From: an uncultured Tateyamaria sp. | GTDB taxonomy: Bacteria > Pseudomonadota > Alphaproteobacteria > Rhodobacterales > Rhodobacteraceae | Direction of reading: 5' to 3' | DNA: 64,000 bases | Assembly (NCBI RefSeq): GCF_947503415.1 | Contig: NZ_CANNDS010000001.1 | Coordinates: 434,001 to 498,000, forward strand | Shown: positions 7,861 to 16,621 of the stretch, piece by piece | How positions within the stretch are numbered: position 1 is the stretch's first letter | Layout: every line of letters begins with the position of its first letter | Translations under genes and position numbers: made by a program | Notes under the pieces: generated by a model | What the model saw: the letters and a program-made list of their open reading frames with translations, nothing else | Told to the model about the DNA's origin: nothing | Database searches by the model: none

Positions 7861-10542
7861 TTATACTCCGTTGTAGACGACGGTGGTCATGGACGCGCCA
7901 TGCTGCCACGATTGTGTGCCGCCATCAATTTGCAAGGTGCTGGTGAAGGTGCTCGCGGGCACATCTTCCGCCGTGGCAAAAGTGCTGCCGAAAAACGCGG
8001 TGAGCCGTGAGCCCTGGGAGGTCGTGCCGCTCCAGGTCTCGTTGCCGTTCATTCTGTCCGAATAGCCTGAGACGAATGACAGAACGAGGTTTTCGGAGAC
8101 GGTTGGCGCCACAGACGTAGACAAAAGGCTCGCATCCGCGGTTTGGTCTCCGTCGGCGGCCACTCGTGCACCACCCGATACAATTGCACCCACGAAGATA
8201 TGTCCGTTCGAGCTTGAACCTCCCAGATTGACATCAACAGAAGCGCTTGCCGACCCGGCGTTGGTCAGAACCAGTTCGTAAAGATACCCGCTTGTCTTGT
8301 TGCCGTCCGATCCGGCCGCAGCGCTGGCAATCAGCGTCATCGCCTGCCCGTCTATGGTCAACGAGACTGGGGCCGAGGCACTGTCTGAGCCATAGTGGAT
8401 CAGAACCGTGTCTCCTGCGGTGCCCGCAGACAGGTCCATGGTTTCTGATGCCGTCGACGAGTTGTCATAGTTGGCGATTGGCGCAGGTTGGAAGAATGTG
8501 GGCGTCGTCGCTGAAGGTGCCGAAGGCGCTTCTGCAATCTCGACGCCATTTGATGCCGCATCGATTGTGTTTGCCCCTTGCGTCGCTTGCGCCGTTACCC
8601 TGAGTGTAGACTCGGCGTCAGCCGCACTAATCAGCAGTGTCGGATTGTCCGGGTCCCTTGTATCGACCGCATTGGCGCCATTGGTTGAATAGCTTACGGA
8701 CAGATCCCCAAAATCCGGATCATAGGCGAAAAGGGCTGGAACAATGCTCAGCGTCTCTCCGGCCGTCGGGGTGCCGTCGCTAGTCAGGATGGGTGCGACC
8801 AGAGGTACCGCCCCGGCTTCAAGGCTACCTGCATTCACGTTGTACATGCCATCATAGCGGTCCAGTGAATCATCGACAGGAAAGCTCCGCCCGTCATTGC
8901 CTTCGATTTGCAATGTCCCGTCGCTGCCCAACACGATGTTGAACGCGCCCGACAGAGCGGCGATGGCCACGCCGTTCGACGAGGTGCTCGTGTCGTTCGC
9001 CCCTTGCGTGGCTGTTGCAGTCACGGACAGCGTCGTTTCAGCATCGGCAGGGTCAATCATCAGGACGGGTGCAGCTGGATCACTGGCATTCACGGTGCTT
9101 GCACCGTTTGTGGCATAGTTCACCGACAGCGACCCAAGAGCCGGATCATAGGCAAAAAGGGCCGGAGCAATGGCCAGGATTTCTCCGACCACTGGGTTAC
9201 CGTCCGCAATCAGGACGGGCGCGACCAATGACACCGCACCGGATGCAAGGGTACCTTCGGCCACGCTATAGGTGCCGTCGTAACGGCCTTCTTCCAACGT
9301 GAAGCTGCGCCCGTCATTGTCTTCGATCTGCAATGTCCCATCGTTGCCAAGCACGATATTGAACGTGTCGGGCAGAGGTGAGGCTGTGCGGAAACGGCTG
9401 TAGAAGCGCTTAAAGTTGCCTTGATCGTCTGTGATCTTCTCTCGGACTCGATAGTCGCGACCAGCTTCAAGAACCGCGGCACCGTCGTAAGCGGACCAAT
9501 CCGCCAAATCAGTGCGCACCTGACGCAGTACAGACTGAATAGCGCCTACGTTTGACGCGTAGTCGCTGCCCCACGTCACTACTTCGTCCAGCGTTTGACC
9601 TTCCGTGAGATTCTGGTCGATGGAAGGACGTCTGCCGGTAATCTCCGGCACTGCGGGGATCTCCACACCGTTCGAAACGCTGTCTACGGATGCACCGCCC
9701 TGTGTTGCATTGGCCGTCACAACCAACGTCGTACCAGCATCAGCAGCATCCGCGACCAGCGTCGGCGTATTTGGATCACTTGCATCAACAGAACTTGCGC
9801 CGTTGGTAGTATAGCTGACGGCAATTTCCCCAAACGCGGGATCACAAGCAAAAAGCGCGGGCGTAATTGTCAGCGTCTGACCAACATCCGGTGCTGCAGT
9901 CGCGTTCAACACAGCATCCACAAGTGCAACTGGACCAGCACTCAGGTCCGCCACGCTATACGTACCGTCGTAGATGTCTGCCGGGTCATCCAGTGCAAAA
10001 CTGCGGCCATCATTGCCGATAATGTCCAGAAGACCTCCAGCTTTCAGTGTTGTGGCAAAGAGACCCTGTTCGTGCACAGCGTCGATAGAATTTGAAGCAG
10101 CGCTGCGCGCGCCGTTGGCGCCAGCCACGGTTTCGATCAACTGCAAGTCTTGATCCGCATCAGCCGCGGTGGGCGAATACTCGGGCGCAGTGGCGCCGGG
10201 AATGTCGATCCCGTTGCGCTGCCAGCGATAGCTACGTGTGTGGCCGCTGTTTTGATCGTCATGCGCCCAAAGACCGGGCGCGGTAAGACGCAAAGGTGCG
10301 CCGGGCACAGCCTGTTCGATCTGCGGGGCACGAACATTCAACAGTGCATTGGAAAGCACGTCACTTTGAACCGGATAGATCCCGCTGTGGGTCACCGGGC
10401 CGAGGATACCGACAATTGTGATGCCAACCCCAGCTGTCAGTGGCAGAAAATAGTCGGGTTCGACCGTTTCAAAAACCTGAACATTTAAGGTTCCGGGAGA
10501 TTGTGCCTGGCTCAAGCCAAGACCGATAGCCATTGAACTCAT
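7861..10542 (-). CDS. Large surface-type protein with three ~140-residue repeats
   Basis: An 893-residue protein from the ATG at 10542, which has GGAGC 9 bp upstream and overlaps the stop of the small gene before it (ATGA). In-frame codons reach 10677, but an earlier start would be inside that small gene. It has an N-terminal Ig-like part, then three copies of a module starting near NDGRSF and ending near SNGVEI. A short linker domain sits between copies 1 and 2, and a C-terminal jelly-roll-like domain follows. It is acidic and rich in Asp, Thr and Ala, with no signal peptide seen. I do not recognise a family. Context suggests an extracellular matrix or EPS-associated protein. Confidence 0.72.
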   Translation of the reverse strand: MSSMAIGLGLSQAQSPGTLNVQVFETVEPDYFLPLTAGVGITIVGILGPVTHSGIYPVQSDVLSNALLNVRAPQIEQAVPGAPLRLTAPGLWAHDDQNSGHTRSYRWQRNGIDIPGATAPEYSPTAADADQDLQLIETVAGANGARSAASNSIDAVHEQGLFATTLKAGGLLDIIGNDGRSFALDDPADIYDGTYSVADLSAGPVALVDAVLNATAAPDVGQTLTITPALFACDPAFGEIAVSYTTNGASSVDASDPNTPTLVADAADAGTTLVVTANATQGGASVDSVSNGVEIPAVPEITGRRPSIDQNLTEGQTLDEVVTWGSDYASNVGAIQSVLRQVRTDLADWSAYDGAAVLEAGRDYRVREKITDDQGNFKRFYSRFRTASPLPDTFNIVLGNDGTLQIEDNDGRSFTLEEGRYDGTYSVAEGTLASGAVSLVAPVLIADGNPVVGEILAIAPALFAYDPALGSLSVNYATNGASTVNASDPAAPVLMIDPADAETTLSVTATATQGANDTSTSSNGVAIAALSGAFNIVLGSDGTLQIEGNDGRSFPVDDSLDRYDGMYNVNAGSLEAGAVPLVAPILTSDGTPTAGETLSIVPALFAYDPDFGDLSVSYSTNGANAVDTRDPDNPTLLISAADAESTLRVTAQATQGANTIDAASNGVEIAEAPSAPSATTPTFFQPAPIANYDNSSTASETMDLSAGTAGDTVLIHYGSDSASAPVSLTIDGQAMTLIASAAAGSDGNKTSGYLYELVLTNAGSASASVDVNLGGSSSNGHIFVGAIVSGGARVAADGDQTADASLLSTSVAPTVSENLVLSFVSGYSDRMNGNETWSGTTSQGSRLTAFFGSTFATAEDVPASTFTSTLQIDGGTQSWQHGASMTTVVYNGV
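8530..10047 (-). repeat. Internal coding repeat, three copies
   Basis: Copies 2 (8947-9366) and 3 (8530-8946) are direct tandem units of about 420 bp. Copy 1 (about 9652-10047) is separated from copy 2 by a different domain of about 95 codons. Copies 2 and 3 share long near-identical DNA around 8887-8943 and 9307-9363, which points to recent duplication or exchange. Confidence 0.8.
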
Positions 10543-10868
10543 TGGAAAAGCTCCATGATATTTGTTGTGGATTTTCCTGTGGCCCAGGCACGGCGTAAGC
10601 GGATCGGAACAACCGAGCATGCAGCGTTGAACATGGATGCGGCATCTTCGGCGAACGTTATCGCGCACACAATCCAACTAAACGCTTCATTCAGGGCGCG
10701 GCTGGGAATTTCCAGATATTCCGCGTCGTCGTGAGGTACAGGGGGGATAGCGGTCGCAAGACGTTGTAGCGACGTCTGCTGCGCCGAAAAAATATCGGTC
10801 ATGTAGAGGACTCCGCATTGGGTTCCGAAGAGCGCGCCGCTGCCAAGCGGGCGAAAAGGATCGTTCAT
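10539..10868 (-). CDS. Small hypothetical protein coupled to the repeat protein
   Basis: A 109-residue protein starting MNDPFRPLGSG; a GTG at 10898 would add ten residues. It ends MELFQ-stop, where the TGA overlaps the ATG of the 893-residue protein, so translation is probably coupled. It has a mixed composition with several Cys and Ala, and no signal peptide or membrane helix. I do not recognise a family. Its tight link to two large surface-type proteins suggests a helper, chaperone or structural partner, which is inference only. Confidence 0.55.
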   Translation of the reverse strand: MNDPFRPLGSGALFGTQCGVLYMTDIFSAQQTSLQRLATAIPPVPHDDAEYLEIPSRALNEAFSWIVCAITFAEDAASMFNAACSVVPIRLRRAWATGKSTTNIMELFQ

Positions 10869-10960
10869 GCCGTGATCCACTTCAGGGGTGCTGCCCACTG
10901 AAAATGCGTATCATCGGCGCCCCAGTAGAGACCGAAATTTGGTTAAGATGATTTTAGATG

Positions 10961-10981
10961 AGCGTACGTTGCGAGCGTACG
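10961..10981. promoter_or_regulatory. Direct repeat AGCGTACG x2
   Basis: AGCGTACG occurs at 10961-10968 and 10974-10981, 13 bp apart, about 95 bp upstream of the small gene's ATG. Each copy contains the self-complementary CGTACG. It looks like a two-site operator; the regulator is unknown. Confidence 0.4.
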
Positions 10982-11014
10982 GTCCTGCCGTTCACTCACA
11001 ACTATTGGGCATTT

Positions 11015-11032
11015 TTTGGTCTTAAGACCAAA
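11015..11032. promoter_or_regulatory. Perfect 18-bp palindrome
   Basis: TTTGGTCTTAAGACCAAA is fully self-complementary with no loop. It lies between the exosortase stop and the small surface-protein operon. No T-run follows on the leftward strand, so it reads as a protein-binding site rather than a terminator. Confidence 0.45.
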
Positions 11033-11048
11033 GACTTGGCCGATTTTC

Positions 11049-12650
11049 CTATCCAGGCATAAAGCGTGGTAGGGGGCCTTGAAGATTGCTCAGGACGTCC
11101 TGCAAACGGGCCTCGGCATCCTCGTTGGGCTCTCCCGCATGCATCGGTGTCGTTAGCCGAACAAGCGCGCCATCAGTACGGCCGGTACGAATACCATCCA
11201 CCATCAGCCAGTATTTGGCTTCGAAATCCCAAGCGATGCGGCGCCCCTTCTGTTCGAACCAGTAATACACCATCATCTTATTCTCACCCTTCTGGATGAT
11301 GGCTTTGTTGATTTCGAACGGGGTGTCACTGCCGACCTGCGCGGTAATGTCACTGCGCTCCAACCAGGCAATTTCCCAGCCGGCCCCCGGCAGGCAAATC
11401 TCAGGACTATGGACACCCCCTTTGGACTGGTCAGCGTACCAAGCCATGAACAGGCCGACCCCGGCCTCTGAACCGGGCCGGGTCAGATCAATCTGCAGAT
11501 AGTCGTCTGCGTGCAAGGCGTCCTCCACATCAGGCGAAAGTATCTTCTGCGGGCCGGTCTGACGCCACGCCCCAAGCTGCTGCGGGAATAGAGCAAAGCT
11601 GTCGCGCTCTGCGATCTGTTGTCCACGCTCGGGCAGGCTTTGAAAGGCCAGAACCGTTGCCAGTACAGCCAGCGCCGAGCCAATGAGAGCCGCCGACGGG
11701 CGCACCAGCCGCAGCCGCAGTGCTTGCGTGCCAAGCCCGTCCGTGTCCAGATCAAGCGCATGGGGCAGGCTCATCTTTTCGCGGTTGAACATCAACATGA
11801 CCCGCGCCAGCCCGAACAGGATCAGGATGCAAGACAGGAAAATTACCCAACCTTCGAAGAAATGGGTGAAGCCTTCGAGCCACTCGACCCCGTAAAGGTT
11901 CACGATGATGCCCGCCAGCGCGATGCGAACCGAATTCATCAGCACCGTTATCGGCGCGGCCGAGATCAGCAGAACCGCCTTGTGCCACATCGGTCCTTTG
12001 TAGAGGACGGCAAAGATGTAGGAAAAGCTGAGGATCGGAAAGAGGTAGCGCAAGCCCGAACAAGCCTCGGCCACGTGCAGCTTCATGATGCCCAGATCAA
12101 TGATGTTGCCATCCAGGAACACCGGAATGGCCATCAGCTTCAGGAACCAGACCCCCAGCTCGGACGAGATCAGCTGCAGCCAAGTCGTCAACTTGTAGTA
12201 AAGAACCCCCGGCAAGGGCAGCATATAGACAAGATGCAGCACAGGCGGCCAGAAGTGTTTGCCCGTGGCCCAGCCAAAGCTCACCAGCAGGATGCCCCCG
12301 ACCCAAAGGATCAAGGCATAGGCTACGATATCATCGATATTGGCCAGCCGCCCCAGTGTGCCAAGAGCAATGGCGGCAAGGATCACAATCACACCCGGCC
12401 ATCGCGCGCGTACCGGCCCATGGTTTTCCGGAACGGTCTTGAGCTGTCGCAGGAACAACAGCCCTGACAAAACGGGGATCAGGGGCCCGTGGCTGTATTC
12501 CGGCAGTTGCCAAGCCACCAACAGCGCCCGGGTGCCATCCCAAAAGAATACGAGCGCCCCCAGCGTCGCGACCAAAAGCCAGAACATGCCCCAGCTGGCA
12601 AAGCCGTGGAACCGGGTGCTGATCTGGTTCTGATGCTCAACGACGGACAT
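11049..12650 (-). CDS. xrtD: Exosortase (VPLPA-CTERM type) fused to an EpsI domain
   Basis: A 533-residue protein. Residues 1 to about 300 form a multi-pass exosortase domain with the expected Cys-Arg-His triad: C197 in EACSGLRY, R242 in NSVRIAL and H263 in FTHFFEGW. Residues from about 330 on are an EpsI-like periplasmic domain (HSPEICLPGAGW). Exosortases cleave C-terminal sorting tails of secreted proteins at the membrane, and this fused type is the VPLPA-CTERM one (exosortase D). The matching substrate tail is present at 45.1 kb. The gene is leftward, 93 bp after the methyltransferase. No strong ribosome site is visible before its ATG. Confidence 0.92.
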   Translation of the reverse strand: MSVVEHQNQISTRFHGFASWGMFWLLVATLGALVFFWDGTRALLVAWQLPEYSHGPLIPVLSGLLFLRQLKTVPENHGPVRARWPGVIVILAAIALGTLGRLANIDDIVAYALILWVGGILLVSFGWATGKHFWPPVLHLVYMLPLPGVLYYKLTTWLQLISSELGVWFLKLMAIPVFLDGNIIDLGIMKLHVAEACSGLRYLFPILSFSYIFAVLYKGPMWHKAVLLISAAPITVLMNSVRIALAGIIVNLYGVEWLEGFTHFFEGWVIFLSCILILFGLARVMLMFNREKMSLPHALDLDTDGLGTQALRLRLVRPSAALIGSALAVLATVLAFQSLPERGQQIAERDSFALFPQQLGAWRQTGPQKILSPDVEDALHADDYLQIDLTRPGSEAGVGLFMAWYADQSKGGVHSPEICLPGAGWEIAWLERSDITAQVGSDTPFEINKAIIQKGENKMMVYYWFEQKGRRIAWDFEAKYWLMVDGIRTGRTDGALVRLTTPMHAGEPNEDAEARLQDVLSNLQGPLPRFMPG

Positions 12651-12743
12651 GGGTTGTAGTTATTCGATATACGGGACAAGACGGCCAACACATGTTCGCG
12701 AGCGTGCTGCCTCGCTGTTCCGATGTTGCGATTTTGTCCGCGA

Positions 12744-13646
12744 TCATTGCAGGGCGTCGGGCTTTTCGGGTTTCTTCCAGGTGGTGCGCAAGATGTTCGT
12801 CAACAATTCTGCGTCTTGATACTCGGCTAGCTGCCCTTCAGCCCGGAGCTTGGCCAGTTCCTGCTTCAACGCATCCGGGGTTGGCAGGTTCACATTATCC
12901 GAACCTGGCCACGCGCCTTCAAAACCTGCGAGGTAATCGTCCAGGCGGATTTTGTTCACGTAGCAGTTTGGCTTGACCATATGTTCGGTCTCGGCGCGCA
13001 GATGTGCCCAATAGGGATATCCCTCCCTGTCCCCGGCATAGATACGGGGGTCGTGAGCGCCACTGTCACTTGTATAAAGATGCGTTTGGATATGCGCGAC
13101 ACCGCCTGGCCGTAGGACCCTCGCCACTTCCCGCATCACGGCAACCGGGTCCGGAAGGTGCTCAAACACATTGTGAGAGACCACGACATCAAAACTGTTG
13201 TCCGCAAACTCCATGTTTTCGGCGTCCATGACGCGGAATTCTGTGTCGACTTCTGCGACACCGATCATGTTCCGCATTGTCTTGTCATACTTGCGGGACA
13301 GGCCGGTTGCGTTCTTGATCGCATTCTTGGCGGCGCGCGAAAAACCCCGGTCCCGAATATCATCGCGAAAATCCTTCACGACACTGCCAGACGGGGCGGG
13401 TTCGATATCAATGCCGATATACTTGTTCTGGGCACCAAAGAGATATCTGAACGCAGACCGCTGCCCGGAACCAACCTCCAGCACGTCGCAGTCTTCGACT
13501 GGCCGTCCCAGCATCTGTGCAATCTGGTCTTCGGTTTCACGCGCGGCGGTCACGGCATCAGCAACTGTTCCGCTAATATCCTGGAAGTTGCTCTTATAAA
13601 GGGACCAAAGCTCGTTCAACGAAGCTGATCTTAAATACGTCGCCAA
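12744..13646 (-). CDS. Class I SAM-dependent methyltransferase
   Basis: A 300-residue protein with the SAM-binding motif VLEVGSGQ near residue 55, then SHNVFEHLPDP and VLRPGG, the Methyltransferase-11 pattern. Helical segments flank the core. The start is TTG at 13646, supported by GGGAG about 10 bp upstream. Proteins of this kind methylate sugars or lipids in polysaccharide clusters; the acceptor is not known. It sits alone between the exosortase and O-acetylation genes, with a 227-bp AT-rich leader that probably contains its promoter. Confidence 0.85.
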   Translation of the reverse strand: MATYLRSASLNELWSLYKSNFQDISGTVADAVTAARETEDQIAQMLGRPVEDCDVLEVGSGQRSAFRYLFGAQNKYIGIDIEPAPSGSVVKDFRDDIRDRGFSRAAKNAIKNATGLSRKYDKTMRNMIGVAEVDTEFRVMDAENMEFADNSFDVVVSHNVFEHLPDPVAVMREVARVLRPGGVAHIQTHLYTSDSGAHDPRIYAGDREGYPYWAHLRAETEHMVKPNCYVNKIRLDDYLAGFEGAWPGSDNVNLPTPDALKQELAKLRAEGQLAEYQDAELLTNILRTTWKKPEKPDALQ

Positions 13647-13873
13647 AATTCAGGTCTCCCGGCATCCGGTCAAATGTTCATGTGGCGGCACCGCACTGCA
13701 TCCAATCAAGACAGGCGTGTGTCATGCTTTGGCAGAGTATGCCTTTTAACTTCGAAATGCACCTCGATACGAGGCGTTGCTTAATACCGCATGATCAACA
13801 CTGTGTCTGTGCAAAAAGCAAGGTTATTATAGGGCGATTTTCCCATACAAAACAGTTCTGCCCGTAGCACACC

Positions 13874-15043
13874 TTATGAAGACCGGCAGCCTTCGAAGAC
13901 CTGCGGGGATGTCCTGAACATACCATCGATCAATGCCTGTGTTGCAAGCCCGTTGCCCGCTTCAGTAAAATGGGAATGCCCCTGTTCGCGGTAGAGCCAT
14001 GGATCGGCATCTTCAGGATATTCGTCAAAAAGAGACATGGGCGAGATTACCCGTGCGGATGTGGCCGCATCCAAATCCAGGTCCTTTGCGAAGCTACCAT
14101 AGGCTCGCCCATAAAACTTGGCGGGGATTTCGAACATGAACCATTCCATGCCTTCTTCCTCTGCGCGTACCCGGCTCAGCATCAGCAAATCTGACGTGTA
14201 GCGGGTCTGACGCATGTAGGGGGTCACTGTCTGCACCTTTTGTTCGGTAGAAGAGGCTGACTGTGCTGCGTCGGACTTCCCGCGAAATGCTGCGACCTGC
14301 CGGCGCATGTTTCCCACCGATGTCAGCATGTTCTGTACCGTCTTGCCAGCCCATTCCCGGATCGCACTGTAAAAGTGGCTGTCACTGATCAGCATTCGGT
14401 AGAAAGCCGATTTCATCAACGTGTCCCTGATATCTACGCCGGGCAGGTAACTGCCACCGGTGGGCTGCGGCACGCCGTCTTCATCCAGTCGGTATAGGCC
14501 CGGGCGCATGTTGTCCGCGAAATCTCCGCGGCCGAATTGTACGATCACGACATCGGGATCGAACGTCACCGTGCGCTCTTCGAATTCCCGCAGCATTTCT
14601 TCGGTACTAAAGCCTGAGACGGCGAAATTCGGCACTTCGACCCGGTAGCCCATCGCTGCGAGCCGGCTTTCCAGAAGACCCACGATTGTATCTTCGTAAT
14701 GAGCCTCGTAGCCCATGAAATAGCTGTCCCCAAGCAACGCGATCCGGCAGGTGCCGGGCGGCTTTTCCAGAGCAAATTCCTGATTGTTTCGCATGCCCTG
14801 CCCGTTGATGCGAACCTCGACCTGCACTTCCGGGGTAGACTGACGGTAGACTGAATTGGGGATATTGCCCCGGATGCCATACTCCGTCCCCGTGACATAG
14901 CGCGGCATGCGCACCTGAGGGTCCAATAGGCGCAGGAACACCTCACCAAAGAGGCAGGCATAAATCCCGCCCACAACAACCAGACCGCCCCATTTGATGA
15001 GGCGAAGCAGGGAAAAGCGTCGTGTCACATCCGAGCGTGTCAT
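13874..15043 (-). CDS. Membrane-anchored SGNH/GDSL protein, probable polysaccharide O-acetylation factor
   Basis: A 389-residue protein with one N-terminal membrane helix (about residues 17-38) and a periplasmic SGNH domain. The nucleophile motif GDSYFMG has S107, and the late HSHF segment holds the His near 358. This pairing with an MBOAT protein 9 bp upstream is the AlgJ/AlgX-AlgI pattern, in which the SGNH partner hands acetyl groups to the polymer in the periplasm. It is last in a three-gene leftward run. The acceptor polymer is inferred to be the EPS of this locus. Confidence 0.82.
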   Translation of the reverse strand: MTRSDVTRRFSLLRLIKWGGLVVVGGIYACLFGEVFLRLLDPQVRMPRYVTGTEYGIRGNIPNSVYRQSTPEVQVEVRINGQGMRNNQEFALEKPPGTCRIALLGDSYFMGYEAHYEDTIVGLLESRLAAMGYRVEVPNFAVSGFSTEEMLREFEERTVTFDPDVVIVQFGRGDFADNMRPGLYRLDEDGVPQPTGGSYLPGVDIRDTLMKSAFYRMLISDSHFYSAIREWAGKTVQNMLTSVGNMRRQVAAFRGKSDAAQSASSTEQKVQTVTPYMRQTRYTSDLLMLSRVRAEEEGMEWFMFEIPAKFYGRAYGSFAKDLDLDAATSARVISPMSLFDEYPEDADPWLYREQGHSHFTEAGNGLATQALIDGMFRTSPQVFEGCRSS

Positions 15044-15052
15044 ATCCGTTGC

Positions 15053-16621
15053 CTAGAAATCAAAATAGATGAAGTCCTGACCCGTCGAGACATCAAGGAA
15101 CAGAACAGAGAACAGCACAAAAAGGCATAGGTTGAACACCACAATACCGGGCATTCGCTCCCAGGGGTTTTGCCGACCCGTCAAACGCATGAAGGTTTCA
15201 ATGATCATCAACGGGGCTGCGTAGAAGAAAACCGTGGCATAGTTTTCCGACCAAACTGGCATCCACATATGAGCCAGCATGTGGGCGGCATCGGCAAAAC
15301 TTGCGGCTCGGAAAAAGACCCAGCCGATCACGGTCAGCACGAACATTATGACGCCTGCCGTCAGCATGGCCACCATCCGCGGCACGCCAGCCATCGCCGA
15401 TAGCCGATTGTCGACGTCGCCAATGCGGTAAATCACCAAGATCGCGCCGTGAAAGGCGCCCCAGGCGATGAAGGTCCAGGCCGCCCCGTGCCAAAGCCCG
15501 CCTAAAAGCATCGTCAGGGACAGGTTGCGATAGGTCAAAAACGCTCCGCCACGATTGCCACCAAGCGTGATGTACAGGTAATCCCGCAACCAACTGGACA
15601 GCGAAATATGCCAACGTTGCCAGAATTCGGACGGCGTGCGAGAGAAGTACGGCATGCGAAAATTCACCATCAACTCAAAGCCGAGCATGCGCGCCAGCCC
15701 GCGGGCCATGTCCGAGTAACCCGAGAAATCGCAGTAAATCTGGATGGTAAAGGCCAGCGCCCCAGCTAGAAGCTCACCTGTCGAGACAGCCGTAGGATCG
15801 GAAAAAATACGGTCCGACACGGGCGCCACATTGTCAGCTATTACCACCTTCTTGTAAAAGCCCCACATGAACAGAAGCGCGCCGGATCTCAGGCGATCCG
15901 CTTTGATCTGTCGGGCTTCGGCAAATTGCGGCAGCAGGTTGCGCGCCCGTTCGATGGGCCCTGCGACAAGCTGCGGAAAGAAGCTGACAAAGGCGGCAAA
16001 CTGCAGGAATTCGCGGGTCGGCCGGAAGTCCTTCCGATAGATGTCTATCGTATAGCTCATCGTCTGGAAGGTGTAGAACGAGATCCCCACCGGAAGGATC
16101 AGGTTCAGGGTCAGCGCATTGACCTCCCATCCGACCGCGCTGGCCATCTGGGCAAATTCGCCTGCAAAGAAATCAAAGTACTTGAACGTGGCCAGAATGC
16201 CCAGATTGGTCAGGATCGACAGACCCAGAAACAACCGTCTGCGTCTGTCGTGCGGCATCTCCTTTGTCAGCGCCAATGCCACTGCCAGCAGAGCCATACC
16301 AAGTGCCGTAAGGCTGGCAATCATGATCAGACTACCCGGCGCGAATACCGCAATCCCAGCCAGGACCGCCGCAAGCAACGCCAGCGGTGCACGCCAAACG
16401 GCTGCGCCAAACCGGTCCCCCGAGATCACCAACCCGCAGATATAGTCAACAACGGTCGAGATCGTGATCAGAATCAGGAACCGGACGTCCCACCATCCAT
16501 AAAAGATGTAGCTGCCAAGAAGGATCAGCGCATTCTGCCGGGCCAGCCGATTACGCAGCAAACCGTACAGCGGAAAGAAAACAGCAAAGAAGCCAAAGAA
16601 AACTGGCTGAAAGAATATCAT
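15053..16621 (-). CDS. MBOAT-family O-acyltransferase (AlgI-like)
   Basis: A 522-residue multi-pass membrane protein. The MBOAT signature GGLWHGAAW contains the likely catalytic H378, preceded by the conserved SEFWQRWHISLSSWLRDY region. AlgI relatives pass acetyl groups from the cytoplasm to a periplasmic acetyltransferase. The gene overlaps the end of the GDSL gene upstream by 4 bp (ATGA) and is followed 9 bp later by the SGNH gene. The three form an O-acetylation module. Confidence 0.93.
   Translation of the reverse strand: MIFFQPVFFGFFAVFFPLYGLLRNRLARQNALILLGSYIFYGWWDVRFLILITISTVVDYICGLVISGDRFGAAVWRAPLALLAAVLAGIAVFAPGSLIMIASLTALGMALLAVALALTKEMPHDRRRRLFLGLSILTNLGILATFKYFDFFAGEFAQMASAVGWEVNALTLNLILPVGISFYTFQTMSYTIDIYRKDFRPTREFLQFAAFVSFFPQLVAGPIERARNLLPQFAEARQIKADRLRSGALLFMWGFYKKVVIADNVAPVSDRIFSDPTAVSTGELLAGALAFTIQIYCDFSGYSDMARGLARMLGFELMVNFRMPYFSRTPSEFWQRWHISLSSWLRDYLYITLGGNRGGAFLTYRNLSLTMLLGGLWHGAAWTFIAWGAFHGAILVIYRIGDVDNRLSAMAGVPRMVAMLTAGVIMFVLTVIGWVFFRAASFADAAHMLAHMWMPVWSENYATVFFYAAPLMIIETFMRLTGRQNPWERMPGIVVFNLCLFVLFSVLFLDVSTGQDFIYFDF

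Noticed and set aside
12698..12715. GG-N10-GC pattern upstream of the exosortase gene
   Set aside because: Only the dinucleotides fit (AGGCAG, CTCGCG); the rest of the sigma-54 consensus is absent.
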